Shown here: piece after piece, positions 15,654 through 23,142 of the stretch
Layout: every line of letters begins with the position of its first letter
Numbering within the stretch: the stretch's first letter is position 1
Assembly: GCA_963922775.1 (NCBI GenBank)
Contig: CAWUJG010000015.1
Span: 1-23,142, forward strand
DNA from: JAHDDH01 sp963922775
GTDB lineage: Bacteria > Bacteroidota > Bacteroidia > Cytophagales > Amoebophilaceae
Length of the DNA stretch: 23,142 bases
Reading direction: 5' to 3'
Notes under the pieces: model-generated
Database searches by the model: none
Told to the model about the DNA's origin: nothing
The model's input: the letters and a program-made list of their open reading frames with translations, nothing else
Position numbers and translations under genes: made by a program

Positions 15654-16139
15654 ATGAACTTAATAACGCCCGATTTTGGGCTTATATTCTGGCAAACTAT
15701 TATACTTTTAGTTGTATTATTTATACTTAAAAAATATGCATGGAAGCCTATTTTACAAGCTATTGAATTAAGACAAAAAAATATACAGAAAAATTTATTG
15801 GCTGCTGAAAAAGCAAATGATACAGTAAAAAAATTAGAAGAAACATGTAAAAATATGATGCTATCTGCTGAAAAAGAAAGAGATAAAATTATAAAAATAG
15901 CTATTGAAACTAAAAAAGATATTTTGCAAAAAGCGCAAGAAGAAGCTTTACAGTATCAAAAAAACATAATATCCAAAACTAAGCAAGATATAGAAAATGA
16001 AAAAAAACAAGCTTTAAATCAAACTAAACAAGATATAGTAGCTTTATCTGTACAAATAGCAGAAAAAATTTTAATGGATAATTTAAAAAATGATAAATCG
16101 CAAGAAATACTGATAAAAAAAATGATAACAGAAAAATAA
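15654..16139 (+). CDS. atpF: F-type ATP synthase subunit b
   Basis: Subunit b forms the peripheral stalk that links Fo to F1. The 161-residue protein has one N-terminal membrane helix (about residues 9-27), then a KYAWKPI segment typical of the family, and a long charged coiled coil to the end (QKNIQKNLLAAEKANDTVKK and following). A single b-type gene is present, so the stalk is probably a homodimer. The ATG at 15654 is followed at once by the typical Bacteroidota N-terminus MNLITPDFGLIFWQTI. atpH starts 24 bases downstream. Confidence 0.95.
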   Translation: MNLITPDFGLIFWQTIILLVVLFILKKYAWKPILQAIELRQKNIQKNLLAAEKANDTVKKLEETCKNMMLSAEKERDKIIKIAIETKKDILQKAQEEALQYQKNIISKTKQDIENEKKQALNQTKQDIVALSVQIAEKILMDNLKNDKSQEILIKKMITEK

Positions 16140-16163
16140 AAATATATTGTCAAGAAAAGTAAA

Positions 16164-16706
16164 ATGCAAAAAGTAAGGATAGCAAAAAAATATACCCAAG
16201 CATTATGGGTCTTTGCTCAAGAACAAAAACATATTGAAGTAATATATAAAGATATGATATACATTAATCAATTTTTTAAAAATCATAATGATATATCCTC
16301 AATATGTAGTCATCCTCTTATTGATAATAAGACTAAAAAATCTATACTTCAAGCTATCTTTAGCAATGTGCTTAATCCAAAAACATTTTTTTTATTTGAC
16401 TTGCTTTCAAAAAAAAACAGATTTTTTTTTTTATACACAATTACGGCAAAATTTATACAGCAATATAAAATTCAAAACAGAATACAAGATGTATATGTAA
16501 GCACTACATATACATTGAGTGAAGACTTAAAAAAAAAGATACAAGACTTTATTTTAAAAAAATTTAATTTTAGAGAAATTATAATGATAGAAAATATTAA
16601 TAAAAAGCTTCAAGGTGGTTTTACTATACAAGTAAATGACAAAAAAATAGATTGCAGTATAGCCAACTATCTCAAAAAGTTACAAAAAGTTTTATCTCAG
16701 CCATGA
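16164..16706 (+). CDS. atpH: F-type ATP synthase subunit delta
   Basis: Subunit delta (OSCP) joins the peripheral stalk to the top of the F1 head. The 180-residue protein has the N-terminal helical domain starting RIAKKYTQALWVFA, with a SHPLIDNKTKKSILQAIF segment. The C-terminal part contains the conserved LQGGFTIQVNDKKIDCSIAN pattern near the end. The TGA stop overlaps the atpA ATG in an ATGA (16703-16706), which suggests translational coupling. Low sequence conservation is normal for delta. Confidence 0.94.
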   Translation: MQKVRIAKKYTQALWVFAQEQKHIEVIYKDMIYINQFFKNHNDISSICSHPLIDNKTKKSILQAIFSNVLNPKTFFLFDLLSKKNRFFFLYTITAKFIQQYKIQNRIQDVYVSTTYTLSEDLKKKIQDFILKKFNFREIIMIENINKKLQGGFTIQVNDKKIDCSIANYLKKLQKVLSQP

Positions 16707-18301
16707 TAAATAAAACAATACACTTAAAACCTGAAGAAATATCTTCTATCTTAAAAAAACAGCTTGGTAAAGTAGATCTTAAAAAAGATATAGAAGAAGT
16801 AGGTACTGTCCTCCAAGTGGGAGATGGCGTAGCAAGAATTTATGGCCTTTCTAAGGTGCAGTCTGGAGAATTGCTTTTATTTAATGATGATGTAAAAGGT
16901 ATAGCATTAAACTTAGAAGAAGATAATGTAGGAGCAGTGATATTAGGGCATGTTAATAAAGTAAAAGCAGGTGATACTGTAAAAAGAACAAAAAAAATAG
17001 CTTCTATAAAAGTAGGAGAGGGTATGTTAGGTAGGGTAGTGGATACTTTAGGTGAACCTATAGATGGTAAAGGGCCTATTATAGGTGAATGTTTTGAACT
17101 TCCTTTAGAGCGCAAAGCACCAGGGGTAATTTATAGAGAGCCTGTTAATACACCATTACAAACTGGTATAAAGGCTATTGATGCTATGACCCCTATAGGA
17201 AAAGGACAAAGACAGCTTATTATTGGAGATCGGCAAACAGGAAAAACAACTATTGCTATTGATACTATTTTGAATCAACGCACCTTTTTTGAGCAAGGTA
17301 ATCCTGTATACTGTATTTATGTTGCTATAGGGCAAAAAGGTTCTACAGTAGCTAATCTAGTCTCTATTTTAGAAAAAAATGGTGCATTACCTTACACTAT
17401 TATTATTGCAGCTAATGCCTCTGCTGCTGCTCCTCTACAATTTTTCGCTCCCTTTACTGGAGCTACTATAGGAGAATTTTTTAGAGATACAGGAAAAGAT
17501 GCTTTAGTAATTTATGATGACCTATCAAAACAAGCAGTAGCATATAGAGAAGTATCTTTACTCTTAAAAAGGCCTCCAGGAAGAGAAGCTTATCCAGGAG
17601 ATATTTTTTTCTTGCATTCTAGATTATTAGAAAGAGCAGCAAAAATTAATTCATCAAATGAAATAGCACATAAAATGAATGATCTGCCTACTGCACTAAA
17701 AGGTATGGTTAAAGGAGGAGGTTCATTGACTTCTTTACCTATAATAGAAACACAAGCTGGAGATGTATCGGCTTATATTCCTACAAATGTGATATCTATT
17801 ACTGATGGACAAATATTTTTAGAAAAAAATTTATTTAATGCAGGTATTCGTCCTGCCATTAATGTAGGTATATCTGTATCACGGGTAGGAGGTGCAGCAC
17901 AAATTAAATCGATGAAAAAAATTGCTGGAACACTAAAATTAGATCAAGCACAGTATAGAGAACTAGAAGCTTTTGCTAAATTTGGTGCTGATCTTGACCG
18001 TGCTACACAGCTTACTATTGATCGAGGAAGAAAAAATCAAGAAATTTTAAAGCAAGATCAATATATGCCAATGCCTGTAGAAGAGCAAATAGCTATCATC
18101 TATATTTCAACAAAAGGATATTTAGATCAGTGTCCTATAGCAAAGGTTAAAAAATTTGAAGCTTATTATCTTGATGTATTGCGTACACAACATAAAAATA
18201 TTTTAAAAAAATTATCTCAAGGAATATTGAATGATGATATTATTCAAATTTTGGATCAAGAAGCTAAAAATACAGCTAAACAATATTGTATATCTTTATA
18301 A
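16703..18301 (+). CDS. atpA: F-type ATP synthase subunit alpha
   Basis: Alpha is the non-catalytic nucleotide-binding subunit of the F1 hexamer. The start is placed at the ATG at 16703, overlapping the atpH stop by 4 bases. It gives 532 residues beginning MINKTIHLKPEEISSILKKQ, which matches the normal start of the family; an upstream TTG at 16652 would add 17 unrelated residues inside atpH. The protein has the N-terminal beta-barrel (GTVLQVGDGVARIYGL), Walker A GDRQTGKT (175-182), a LVIYDDLSKQA segment and the arginine finger R394 in ISVSRVGGAAQ. The C-terminal helical domain is intact. The catalytic beta subunit gene atpD is not in the window. Confidence 0.97.
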   Translation: MINKTIHLKPEEISSILKKQLGKVDLKKDIEEVGTVLQVGDGVARIYGLSKVQSGELLLFNDDVKGIALNLEEDNVGAVILGHVNKVKAGDTVKRTKKIASIKVGEGMLGRVVDTLGEPIDGKGPIIGECFELPLERKAPGVIYREPVNTPLQTGIKAIDAMTPIGKGQRQLIIGDRQTGKTTIAIDTILNQRTFFEQGNPVYCIYVAIGQKGSTVANLVSILEKNGALPYTIIIAANASAAAPLQFFAPFTGATIGEFFRDTGKDALVIYDDLSKQAVAYREVSLLLKRPPGREAYPGDIFFLHSRLLERAAKINSSNEIAHKMNDLPTALKGMVKGGGSLTSLPIIETQAGDVSAYIPTNVISITDGQIFLEKNLFNAGIRPAINVGISVSRVGGAAQIKSMKKIAGTLKLDQAQYRELEAFAKFGADLDRATQLTIDRGRKNQEILKQDQYMPMPVEEQIAIIYISTKGYLDQCPIAKVKKFEAYYLDVLRTQHKNILKKLSQGILNDDIIQILDQEAKNTAKQYCISL

Positions 18302-18310
18302 AAGTTTATC

Positions 18311-19165
18311 ATGTCAAGTATACGAGAGGTAAAACAAAGCATACAATCTGTAACTGCTACCAAGAAGATAACCAGTGCCATGAAGATGGTAGCAGCAGCA
18401 AAATTAAATCAAGCACAAAATAAAATTTTATCTTACAGGCCATATACTGAAAAAATACAACAGATATGTACACATATATTTCAAAATGAACAGATCAATT
18501 TCCTAAAAAAATATACTAAAAAGCACAAAAATAATAATACACTTTTAGTACTTATTTCTTCTGATAGAGGACTTTGTGGATCTTTTAATGCTAATATCTA
18601 CAGAAAATATCAAGATTATTTATCTTCTAGTAAAGAAAATATACATGTATTGCCTATAGGTAAAAAAATAGTTGACTTTTTGAAAAAAAAAAATAAACTT
18701 ATTCTTGGAGATTATATTGATATTATGCATCAACTGGAGAAAAAAAAAATAATTTCATTTATTCATTTTTTAATCAAAAGTTTTGAAAAAGATACTTATG
18801 GAAAAATATTATTTATTTACAATGCATTTCAAAATGCTGCTATGCAAATTACTACTATAGAAAAATTTTTACCATTTTCTATTCCTTCTTCTACTCATAA
18901 AAAAGCTATGTACTATATTTACGAAACAAAAAAAGAAATGCTGATCAAAAAAATTATGAAGGAAGTCATGCAATCACAAGTCTATAAAATATTATTTGAA
19001 TCTGCTGCAGCAGAACATGGAGCACGTATGACAGCAATGAATAAAGCAACAGATAATGCTGAAGATATGCTCAAAGAATTGTATTTATATTATAATAGAA
19101 CACGACAAGCAGTTATTACTAATGAAATTTCTGAAATTGTAGCAGGAGCTTCTTCTTTAAACTAA
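18311..19165 (+). CDS. atpG: F-type ATP synthase subunit gamma
   Basis: Gamma is the rotating central stalk. The 284-residue protein has the N-terminal coil beginning SSIREVKQSIQSVTATKKIT, then SAMKMVAAAKL, the central LISSDRGLCGSFN motif and the C-terminal coil with ESAAAEHGARMTAMNKATDN. Length is normal. It closes the ATP synthase cluster, 9 bases after atpA. atpD and atpC must lie elsewhere, as is common in Bacteroidota. An 11-A run occurs at 18683-18693. Confidence 0.96.
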   Translation: MSSIREVKQSIQSVTATKKITSAMKMVAAAKLNQAQNKILSYRPYTEKIQQICTHIFQNEQINFLKKYTKKHKNNNTLLVLISSDRGLCGSFNANIYRKYQDYLSSSKENIHVLPIGKKIVDFLKKKNKLILGDYIDIMHQLEKKKIISFIHFLIKSFEKDTYGKILFIYNAFQNAAMQITTIEKFLPFSIPSSTHKKAMYYIYETKKEMLIKKIMKEVMQSQVYKILFESAAAEHGARMTAMNKATDNAEDMLKELYLYYNRTRQAVITNEISEIVAGASSLN

Positions 19166-19186
19166 AAAAATGTAAATATTCTTTTT

Positions 19187-19936
19187 ATGATCCATACATT
19201 ATCCAAACTATCTTTTTCTTTATTATTTTTTCTACTGCTTCTTTTTAAGAAGAGCTATGCTCATAATAAATATACTGTTGCTTACCAAGCAGGTCATAAT
19301 TATGATGTGATGAAAATAAAATCTATTAATATTAATATAGGAGCAGGTTTGCGTGAAAAAAATACAGGCATAACTGTACAAACAGCGCCTAAAAAATTTA
19401 TAGGTTTTGGATCAGGTTTATTATTTAACCAAAAATTGTATGCAGTACTAGATAGTTATTCATATAGTCATAAGGCATGGAAAATTATTAAATTAAAATA
19501 TTTTTATAATATAGATCAGCTAACTTATTTAGAAATTCCTATTCAGTTCTATTTTTATCCGGATAAAGCAAAAAATTTCTTTGTTTATATAGGTTTAAAA
19601 TGTGGATTCTTGCTAGAAGCAAAAAAAGGAAAAGGAATTATAGAAACAAATAAAATAAAAAATAAGAAAAAAAAAACAAAAAAATTGAAAATTTTGCCTA
19701 AGCATTTTGTCAACACAAAAAAAATTAATGCTATTTTAGGTATAGGATATGAATTTTTCAATGGTATAGGTATAAGGCTACAGGCAGATTATAGAATAGG
19801 AGATATTTATACAGAAGATTTTTTAAAAAAATACACAGAGTTAGCAAATCATTATCCTTTACCTCCTATTACTCTACAATTGAATTTGAGCTATAATTTT
19901 GTGAAATTTATTTGGTGGATAAAAGATAGAAAATAA
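19187..19936 (+). CDS. PorT-like outer-membrane beta-barrel protein 1
   Basis: This is a probable small outer-membrane barrel of unknown role. The 249-residue protein has a signal peptide of about 25 residues, with cleavage likely after S-Y-A. Alternating strands follow, including a YLEIPIQFYFYP segment and a FVYIGLKCGFLLEA segment. A lysine-rich loop (about 147-175) contains a 10-A run in the DNA. Near the end come an ILGIGYEFFNGIGIRLQADY segment and a LSYNFVKF strand. The pattern 'EIP..FYFYP....YIG....FLL...LGIGYEF..GIG' resembles the PorT/outer-membrane beta-barrel families of Bacteroidota. The next gene shares the same pattern, so the two are paralogues. It begins 21 bases after atpG, probably on the same transcript. 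Confidence 0.7.
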   Translation: MIHTLSKLSFSLLFFLLLLFKKSYAHNKYTVAYQAGHNYDVMKIKSININIGAGLREKNTGITVQTAPKKFIGFGSGLLFNQKLYAVLDSYSYSHKAWKIIKLKYFYNIDQLTYLEIPIQFYFYPDKAKNFFVYIGLKCGFLLEAKKGKGIIETNKIKNKKKKTKKLKILPKHFVNTKKINAILGIGYEFFNGIGIRLQADYRIGDIYTEDFLKKYTELANHYPLPPITLQLNLSYNFVKFIWWIKDRK

Positions 19937-19962
19937 AGTTTCATTTTTTTAAATTTATTTTT

Positions 19963-20568
19963 ATGTTTAGTAAGTACTTATTAGTAATATTTTTTATTAC
20001 ATTTTTTCAATTTCGTCTTAGCAATGCTAGTATATTAAAAAAGAATTTATCTTCATTGAATATTGAATTCAATATAGGGGTGCTTCAATCTGAAAAAATA
20101 CCATATGTTAGTGATATAAAAAATATCGGTATAAATTTTTCTTTTCCATTGTATCATTTTTTTCCTGAATTTGTAAAATTAAAAATGGGTATGATGTATA
20201 GTTTAGTATCTACGATCATACATTGTCCATCATGTGGTTTTTTTTTAAAAGATTATTTACAAATACCTATTGCTTTACAGATATATCCTATAAAAGATCA
20301 TTCTTTTTATATTATAAGTGGTTTAGAAAATAATTTTTTATTAAATGCAATTAGAAACCGACGAATAATAAAATCTGTAAAAAAAGAATTTAATACTCTA
20401 CAAATAAATTCTTTATTAGGTATTGGTTATGAAACTAAATTTGGCTTAGGTTTTATGGTAAAATATAAACATCCTCTGTATAGTCCTTTAAAAAAAATTT
20501 CCCAACGAGAGCAATCAGGATTTGGCTTTGGTATTCATTTGTACTACAATTTTTTAAAATTTTTATAA
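19963..20568 (+). CDS. PorT-like outer-membrane beta-barrel protein 2
   Basis: This is a second probable outer-membrane barrel of unknown role. The 201-residue protein has a signal peptide of about 22 residues (cleavage likely after S-N-A). The middle has a YLQIPIALQIYP segment and a FYIISGLENNFLLNA segment, which align with the first barrel protein. A LLGIGYETKFGLGFMVKY segment follows. The chain ends in a YYNFLKFL strand with aromatic and hydrophobic terminal residues, as expected of a barrel insertion signal. It is shorter than its neighbour and lacks the lysine-rich loop. A CPSC pair (in IIHCPSCGFF) could form a disulfide. It lies 26 bases after the first barrel gene and 10 bases before miaA. 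Confidence 0.68.
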   Translation: MFSKYLLVIFFITFFQFRLSNASILKKNLSSLNIEFNIGVLQSEKIPYVSDIKNIGINFSFPLYHFFPEFVKLKMGMMYSLVSTIIHCPSCGFFLKDYLQIPIALQIYPIKDHSFYIISGLENNFLLNAIRNRRIIKSVKKEFNTLQINSLLGIGYETKFGLGFMVKYKHPLYSPLKKISQREQSGFGFGIHLYYNFLKFL

Positions 20569-20578
20569 AAAAAAATTA

Positions 20579-21484
20579 TTGATTAAAAAAAAGCTTATAG
20601 TTATAATAGGCCCTACTGCTATAGGAAAAACAGCACTTACCTTATGGTTAGCAGAAAAATTAAAAACAGAAATTATTTCTGCTGATGCCCGCCAAATTTA
20701 TCAACAGTTGAATATTGGTACTGCCAAGCCCTCTGCTCAAATACTTCAAAAAATTAAACATCATTGCATAGATTTTTTGCCTTTAAAAGCACATTACAGT
20801 GCTGGCCTTTTTGCAAGAGATATTTTAAAATTATTACATAAGGAATTATTCCTAAAGTATCATCATGTTTTGATGACTGGGGGATCTGGATTATATATTC
20901 AAGCTGTTTGTGAAGGATTCAATAATTTGCCTAGTGATCTTTCCCTTAGGGAAAAACTCAATATAGTCTATCAAAAGAATGGATTGAATTTTTTAGTGAA
21001 AAAATTATTGGCAGCTTGTCCTGATATGGAGGGAAAATTGGATTTTCAGAATCCTCATCGTGTGATTCGTGCTTTAGAAATTTATCAGCTTACGCAAAAA
21101 TCCCCTTATCTTTTATACCAAAAGCAATCGAAAAGAAATTTTCAAATACTTAAAATTGGTTTGCAAAAAGAAAGATCTATTTTATATCAACAAATTGAAA
21201 ATAGGGTAGAAGAAATGATGCAAGAGGGTTTGTTAGCAGAAGCTAAAAAATTTTATCCTTTTAAAAATTATCAATCATTGCAAACTGTAGGTTATCAGGA
21301 AATTTTTGATTATCTAGATGATAAGTATAGTTTAGAAGAAGCTATTGCATTTATTAAACGGAATACTAGAAGGTATGCTAAGAGACAAATGACATGGTTT
21401 AAAAAAGATCCTTCAATTGTTTGGTTTGAGCCTGATGAAAAGCAAAAAATTTTAGAAAAAATACAGCACTTTTTACATTTATGA
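20579..21484 (+). CDS. miaA: tRNA dimethylallyltransferase MiaA
   Basis: MiaA adds a dimethylallyl group to A37 of tRNAs that read codons starting with U. The 301-residue protein has the P-loop GPTAIGKT (11-18), SADARQIYQQLNIGTAKPS (from S34, with D36), a GGSGLYIQAV segment and an RVIRALEIY helix. The C-terminal NTRRYAKRQMTWFK segment completes the set. The start is TTG at 20579, immediately before the first beta strand, with no ATG option nearby. Its TGA overlaps the yicC ATG in ATGA (21481-21484), so the two are probably translationally coupled. Confidence 0.95.
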   Translation: MIKKKLIVIIGPTAIGKTALTLWLAEKLKTEIISADARQIYQQLNIGTAKPSAQILQKIKHHCIDFLPLKAHYSAGLFARDILKLLHKELFLKYHHVLMTGGSGLYIQAVCEGFNNLPSDLSLREKLNIVYQKNGLNFLVKKLLAACPDMEGKLDFQNPHRVIRALEIYQLTQKSPYLLYQKQSKRNFQILKIGLQKERSILYQQIENRVEEMMQEGLLAEAKKFYPFKNYQSLQTVGYQEIFDYLDDKYSLEEAIAFIKRNTRRYAKRQMTWFKKDPSIVWFEPDEKQKILEKIQHFLHL

Positions 21485-22368
21485 CACATATCCAATCTAT
21501 GACCGGTTATGGTCAAACACAATATAGCAATGAATCTATCACTATTCATATAGAAATTAAAACAATTAATGCTAAATCTTTGGATATTCATTGTAAAGTG
21601 CCTACTGATTTGCAAGATAAAGAACAAGAATTAAAAAACTTAGTAGCAAAAAATTTATTGCGTGGTAAAGTCTACATCCATATTGATTACACCATACTTC
21701 ATCCTCCAGCTACTGCTGCTACTATTGACACTGCTTTGTTTAAAAAATATTACCAAGACTTGACACATGTAGCCCAAGAGGTAAAAGCAGTTAATAGTCC
21801 AATTTTTGAATTGGCTTTAAAAATGCCTCAGGTCATCCACAAGTCTACTACAGTGCCTACTGATATGACAAAAGATTGGCCTATTATTTTAGATAATTTT
21901 TCAAAAGCTTTGATGAATTGTTGTACTGCACGTTTACAAGAAGGGCAGCATTTGGCAAAAAGTATTGAAGAAAATAAAAAAAATATTCAATTTTTTTTAG
22001 AAAAAATTATTGCTTTAGCACCTCAAAGGACTAAAAAGATTAAAAAGAGTATTCAAGAAAAGATAAAGCATTGGCAGTTGGAAGATATAGTTGATGAAAA
22101 TCGTTTAGAGCAGGAGATTTTTTTTTATATAGATAAAATGGATATTGAAGAAGAGATTATTAGGTTGCAGAGTCATTTGACTTATTTTGAAAATACAATG
22201 CAAAAAGAACAGGTTTTAGGAAAAAAATTATCTTTTATTGCACAAGAAATAGGAAGAGAAATTAATACTATAGGGGCAAAGGCTAATGATGCTGAATTAC
22301 AAAAATTAACGGTTTTGATGAAAGATTCTTTAGAAAAGATTAAAGAACAAATTTTAAATATTGTCTAA
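21481..22368 (+). CDS. yicC: YicC/YloC family endoribonuclease
   Basis: This is a member of the YicC family, shown in other bacteria to act as an endoribonuclease. The 295-residue protein has the N-terminal SMTGYG signature (6-11) and an IEIKTINAKSLDIHCKVP segment. The C-terminal domain has an IDKMDIEEEIIRLQSHL segment and the conserved GKKLSFIAQEIGREINTIGA pattern followed by KANDAELQ. Length is normal. In many Bacteroidota yicC is followed by gmk and nadD; here it is followed by a minus-strand HEPN/MNT module whose stop codon overlaps the yicC stop by 4 bases (22365-22368). Confidence 0.93.
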   Translation: MTHIQSMTGYGQTQYSNESITIHIEIKTINAKSLDIHCKVPTDLQDKEQELKNLVAKNLLRGKVYIHIDYTILHPPATAATIDTALFKKYYQDLTHVAQEVKAVNSPIFELALKMPQVIHKSTTVPTDMTKDWPIILDNFSKALMNCCTARLQEGQHLAKSIEENKKNIQFFLEKIIALAPQRTKKIKKSIQEKIKHWQLEDIVDENRLEQEIFFYIDKMDIEEEIIRLQSHLTYFENTMQKEQVLGKKLSFIAQEIGREINTIGAKANDAELQKLTVLMKDSLEKIKEQILNIV

Positions 22369-22652
22369 TCTTTTTTCAATTTCACCCAATTTTTTTGAAT
22401 ATTATCTTGAAATGATTTTTGGCAGGTATGGTAATCAATTATATCTACTCTGAAGGGAAGATCAGATATCTCGAAATCTTCCTGAATTTGTGCGATTGTG
22501 TCAGTAGGAATGTTTTCTTGATAGCATAAGTCTAAATCTGACCATTGTCGAGCATATCCTTTAACTCTTGAACCAAAAGCATAAAAAGTATAAGGATATT
22601 TTTTAAGAATGTTCTGAATGATGTTTTGATATTTTTTTTCTGTGTGTATCAT
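22365..22652 (-). CDS. MNT-type nucleotidyltransferase (HI0073-like, probable antitoxin)
   Basis: This minimal nucleotidyltransferase has 95 residues. The active-site pattern GSX10DXD is exact: G27-S28, then D39 and D41 in FGSRVKGYARQWSDLDL. The third acidic residue is D70 in a VDIID strand. In HEPN/MNT modules such proteins neutralise the HEPN partner, in studied cases by adding AMP units to a tyrosine next to the HEPN active site. The ATG overlaps the TGA of the partner gene (ATGA on the minus strand, 22649-22652), so the pair is a coupled operon with the HEPN gene first. Its stop overlaps the converging yicC. The antitoxin role is inferred from the family and gene pairing. Confidence 0.88.
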   Translation of the reverse strand: MIHTEKKYQNIIQNILKKYPYTFYAFGSRVKGYARQWSDLDLCYQENIPTDTIAQIQEDFEISDLPFRVDIIDYHTCQKSFQDNIQKNWVKLKKD

Positions 22653-23047
22653 TGGCGATATAAGCTATATAATTTTGTAATGAGTTTTTGTAATGCAATA
22701 GCAAAAGGTTCAAAAATGATGATGACTGCTGTTAAATTTTCTTCTTCATATGTATGTACAGTAACATTTCTTTTTTGTTGAAAATCAAACCATATTGTAG
22801 GGTCTTCGATGATATTTTCAAGTGCTGCTTTTCTAAAAGTATCTCTTGGAGATCCTGTCTCTTGTCCTCGATCATGTAATACCCTTCTCATAATTTTCCA
22901 AGCTAATTCATAACAAAATTCAAAAGCTTGTACTGTACCACATTTTTCTTGTTCACTTTGCATATTTTTTCTAAACCTATTGAAAAGAGCTGTAGCTCTT
23001 TCCAATTTTTGTAGGTTACTTAAAATTATTTTTTGTTGATTGATCAT
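22649..23047 (-). CDS. HEPN-like nucleotidyltransferase substrate-binding protein (HI0074 family, probable toxin)
   Basis: This all-helical protein has 132 residues. The family core is clear: FEFCYELAWKIMRR (42-55), SPRDTFRKA (66-74) and the HEPN motif RX4HXY at R93-H98-Y100 (RNVTVHTY). Proteins with this motif act as ribonucleases in toxin-antitoxin systems, and Y100 is in the position AMPylated by the partner in the characterised HepT/MntA system. HI0074-type members were first described as substrate-binding partners of the nucleotidyltransferase, and their toxicity is less well proven, so the toxin role is inference. It is the first gene of the minus-strand pair, starting with ATG at 23047. 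A 95-base upstream region holds a strong hairpin. Confidence 0.88.
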   Translation of the reverse strand: MINQQKIILSNLQKLERATALFNRFRKNMQSEQEKCGTVQAFEFCYELAWKIMRRVLHDRGQETGSPRDTFRKAALENIIEDPTIWFDFQQKRNVTVHTYEEENLTAVIIIFEPFAIALQKLITKLYSLYRQ

Positions 23048-23087
23048 TTGGTAAATTCTAGTATTTTAAAAAGATAACACACGAAAC

Positions 23088-23127
23088 CATATTTCAGCTT
23101 TTATGCTGAAATATGAATCTTTTTTTT
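23088..23127 (+). terminator. Intrinsic terminator-like hairpin on the plus strand
   Basis: CATATTTCAGC (23088-23098) and GCTGAAATATG (23105-23115) form a perfect 11-bp stem with a 6-base loop. Four bases later a run of eight T residues begins (23120-23127). This is the best terminator-like structure in the window. It is oriented to stop rightward transcription, yet the nearest plus-strand gene (yicC) ends about 720 bases earlier. The same palindrome lies about 40 bases upstream of the minus-strand HEPN gene, so it could also be an operator or leader element there. Confidence 0.7.
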
Positions 23128-23142
23128 AAAAGCAATTTATTT

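Noticed and set aside
16652..16702. A longer AtpA starting from the TTG at 16652.
   Set aside because: The extra 17 residues lie within atpH coding sequence and do not resemble AtpA, while the ATG at 16703 gives the normal N-terminus and a typical ATGA overlap.
14347..19165. Absence of atpD and atpC, suggesting an incomplete ATP synthase.
   Set aside because: In Bacteroidota these two genes are normally located apart from atpBEFHAG, so their absence here is expected.

Overview
The window comes from a very AT-rich genome with short intergenic gaps, long A/T homopolymers and frequent TTG starts. It looks like a host-associated or reduced member of the Bacteroidota, most likely a Cytophagales/Amoebophilaceae-type (Amoebophilus/Cardinium-like) endosymbiont. 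The lineage call is inference from family-level clues: the GlmU-like protein of the alternative Bacteroidota type, an HU homologue with the Bacteroidota arm variant, AtpB with a long N-terminal extracytoplasmic domain, an atpBEFHAG cluster lacking atpDC, PorT-like outer-membrane barrels, and the C-terminal end of an Rpn/PD-(D/E)XK transposase-like protein at the left edge.

Layout. 1-272: 3' end of an Rpn-family gene with a GMEK repeat tail. 351-4128 (+): glycyl-tRNA synthetase, MazG, MutY and SSB, closely spaced. 4129-4321: structured intergenic stretch. 4322-5233 (+): Era. 5492-6943 (+): GlmU-like sugar nucleotidyltransferase/acyltransferase, then an HU-like protein. 7098-8304 (+): Sfp-type phosphopantetheinyl transferase and NadD. 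8344-9108 (-): biotin protein ligase, divergent from FtsH (9159-11093, +). 11104-12345 (-): AroA, convergent with ftsH; a perfect 9-bp inverted repeat spans both stop codons. 12519-14333 (+): a predicted lipoprotein with a ComEC-like metallo-beta-lactamase fold, directly followed by atpB-atpE-atpF-atpH-atpA-atpG (14347-19165). Two tandem PorT-like outer-membrane proteins, miaA and yicC complete this rightward run (to 22368). 22365-23047 (-): a HEPN/MNT two-gene module of the HI0074/HI0073 type, overlapping the 3' end of yicC. A strong hairpin with a T-run sits at the right edge.

Functionally the window is mostly housekeeping: translation and tRNA modification (GlyRS, MiaA, Era, YicC), DNA maintenance and nucleotide sanitation (MutY, SSB, MazG, HU), cofactor chemistry (NadD, BirA, PPTase), envelope precursors (GlmU-like), protein quality control (FtsH) and energy (F-type ATP synthase). 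The accessory or poorly characterised parts are the Rpn remnant, the MBL lipoprotein, the two barrel proteins and the HEPN/MNT module. No rRNA, tRNA, CRISPR array or complete insertion sequence was found. No gene-free stretch exceeds about 260 bases. The most notable items are the secreted ComEC-like hydrolase placed at the head of the ATP synthase cluster, and the apparently intact type VII-like toxin-antitoxin module buried against yicC.
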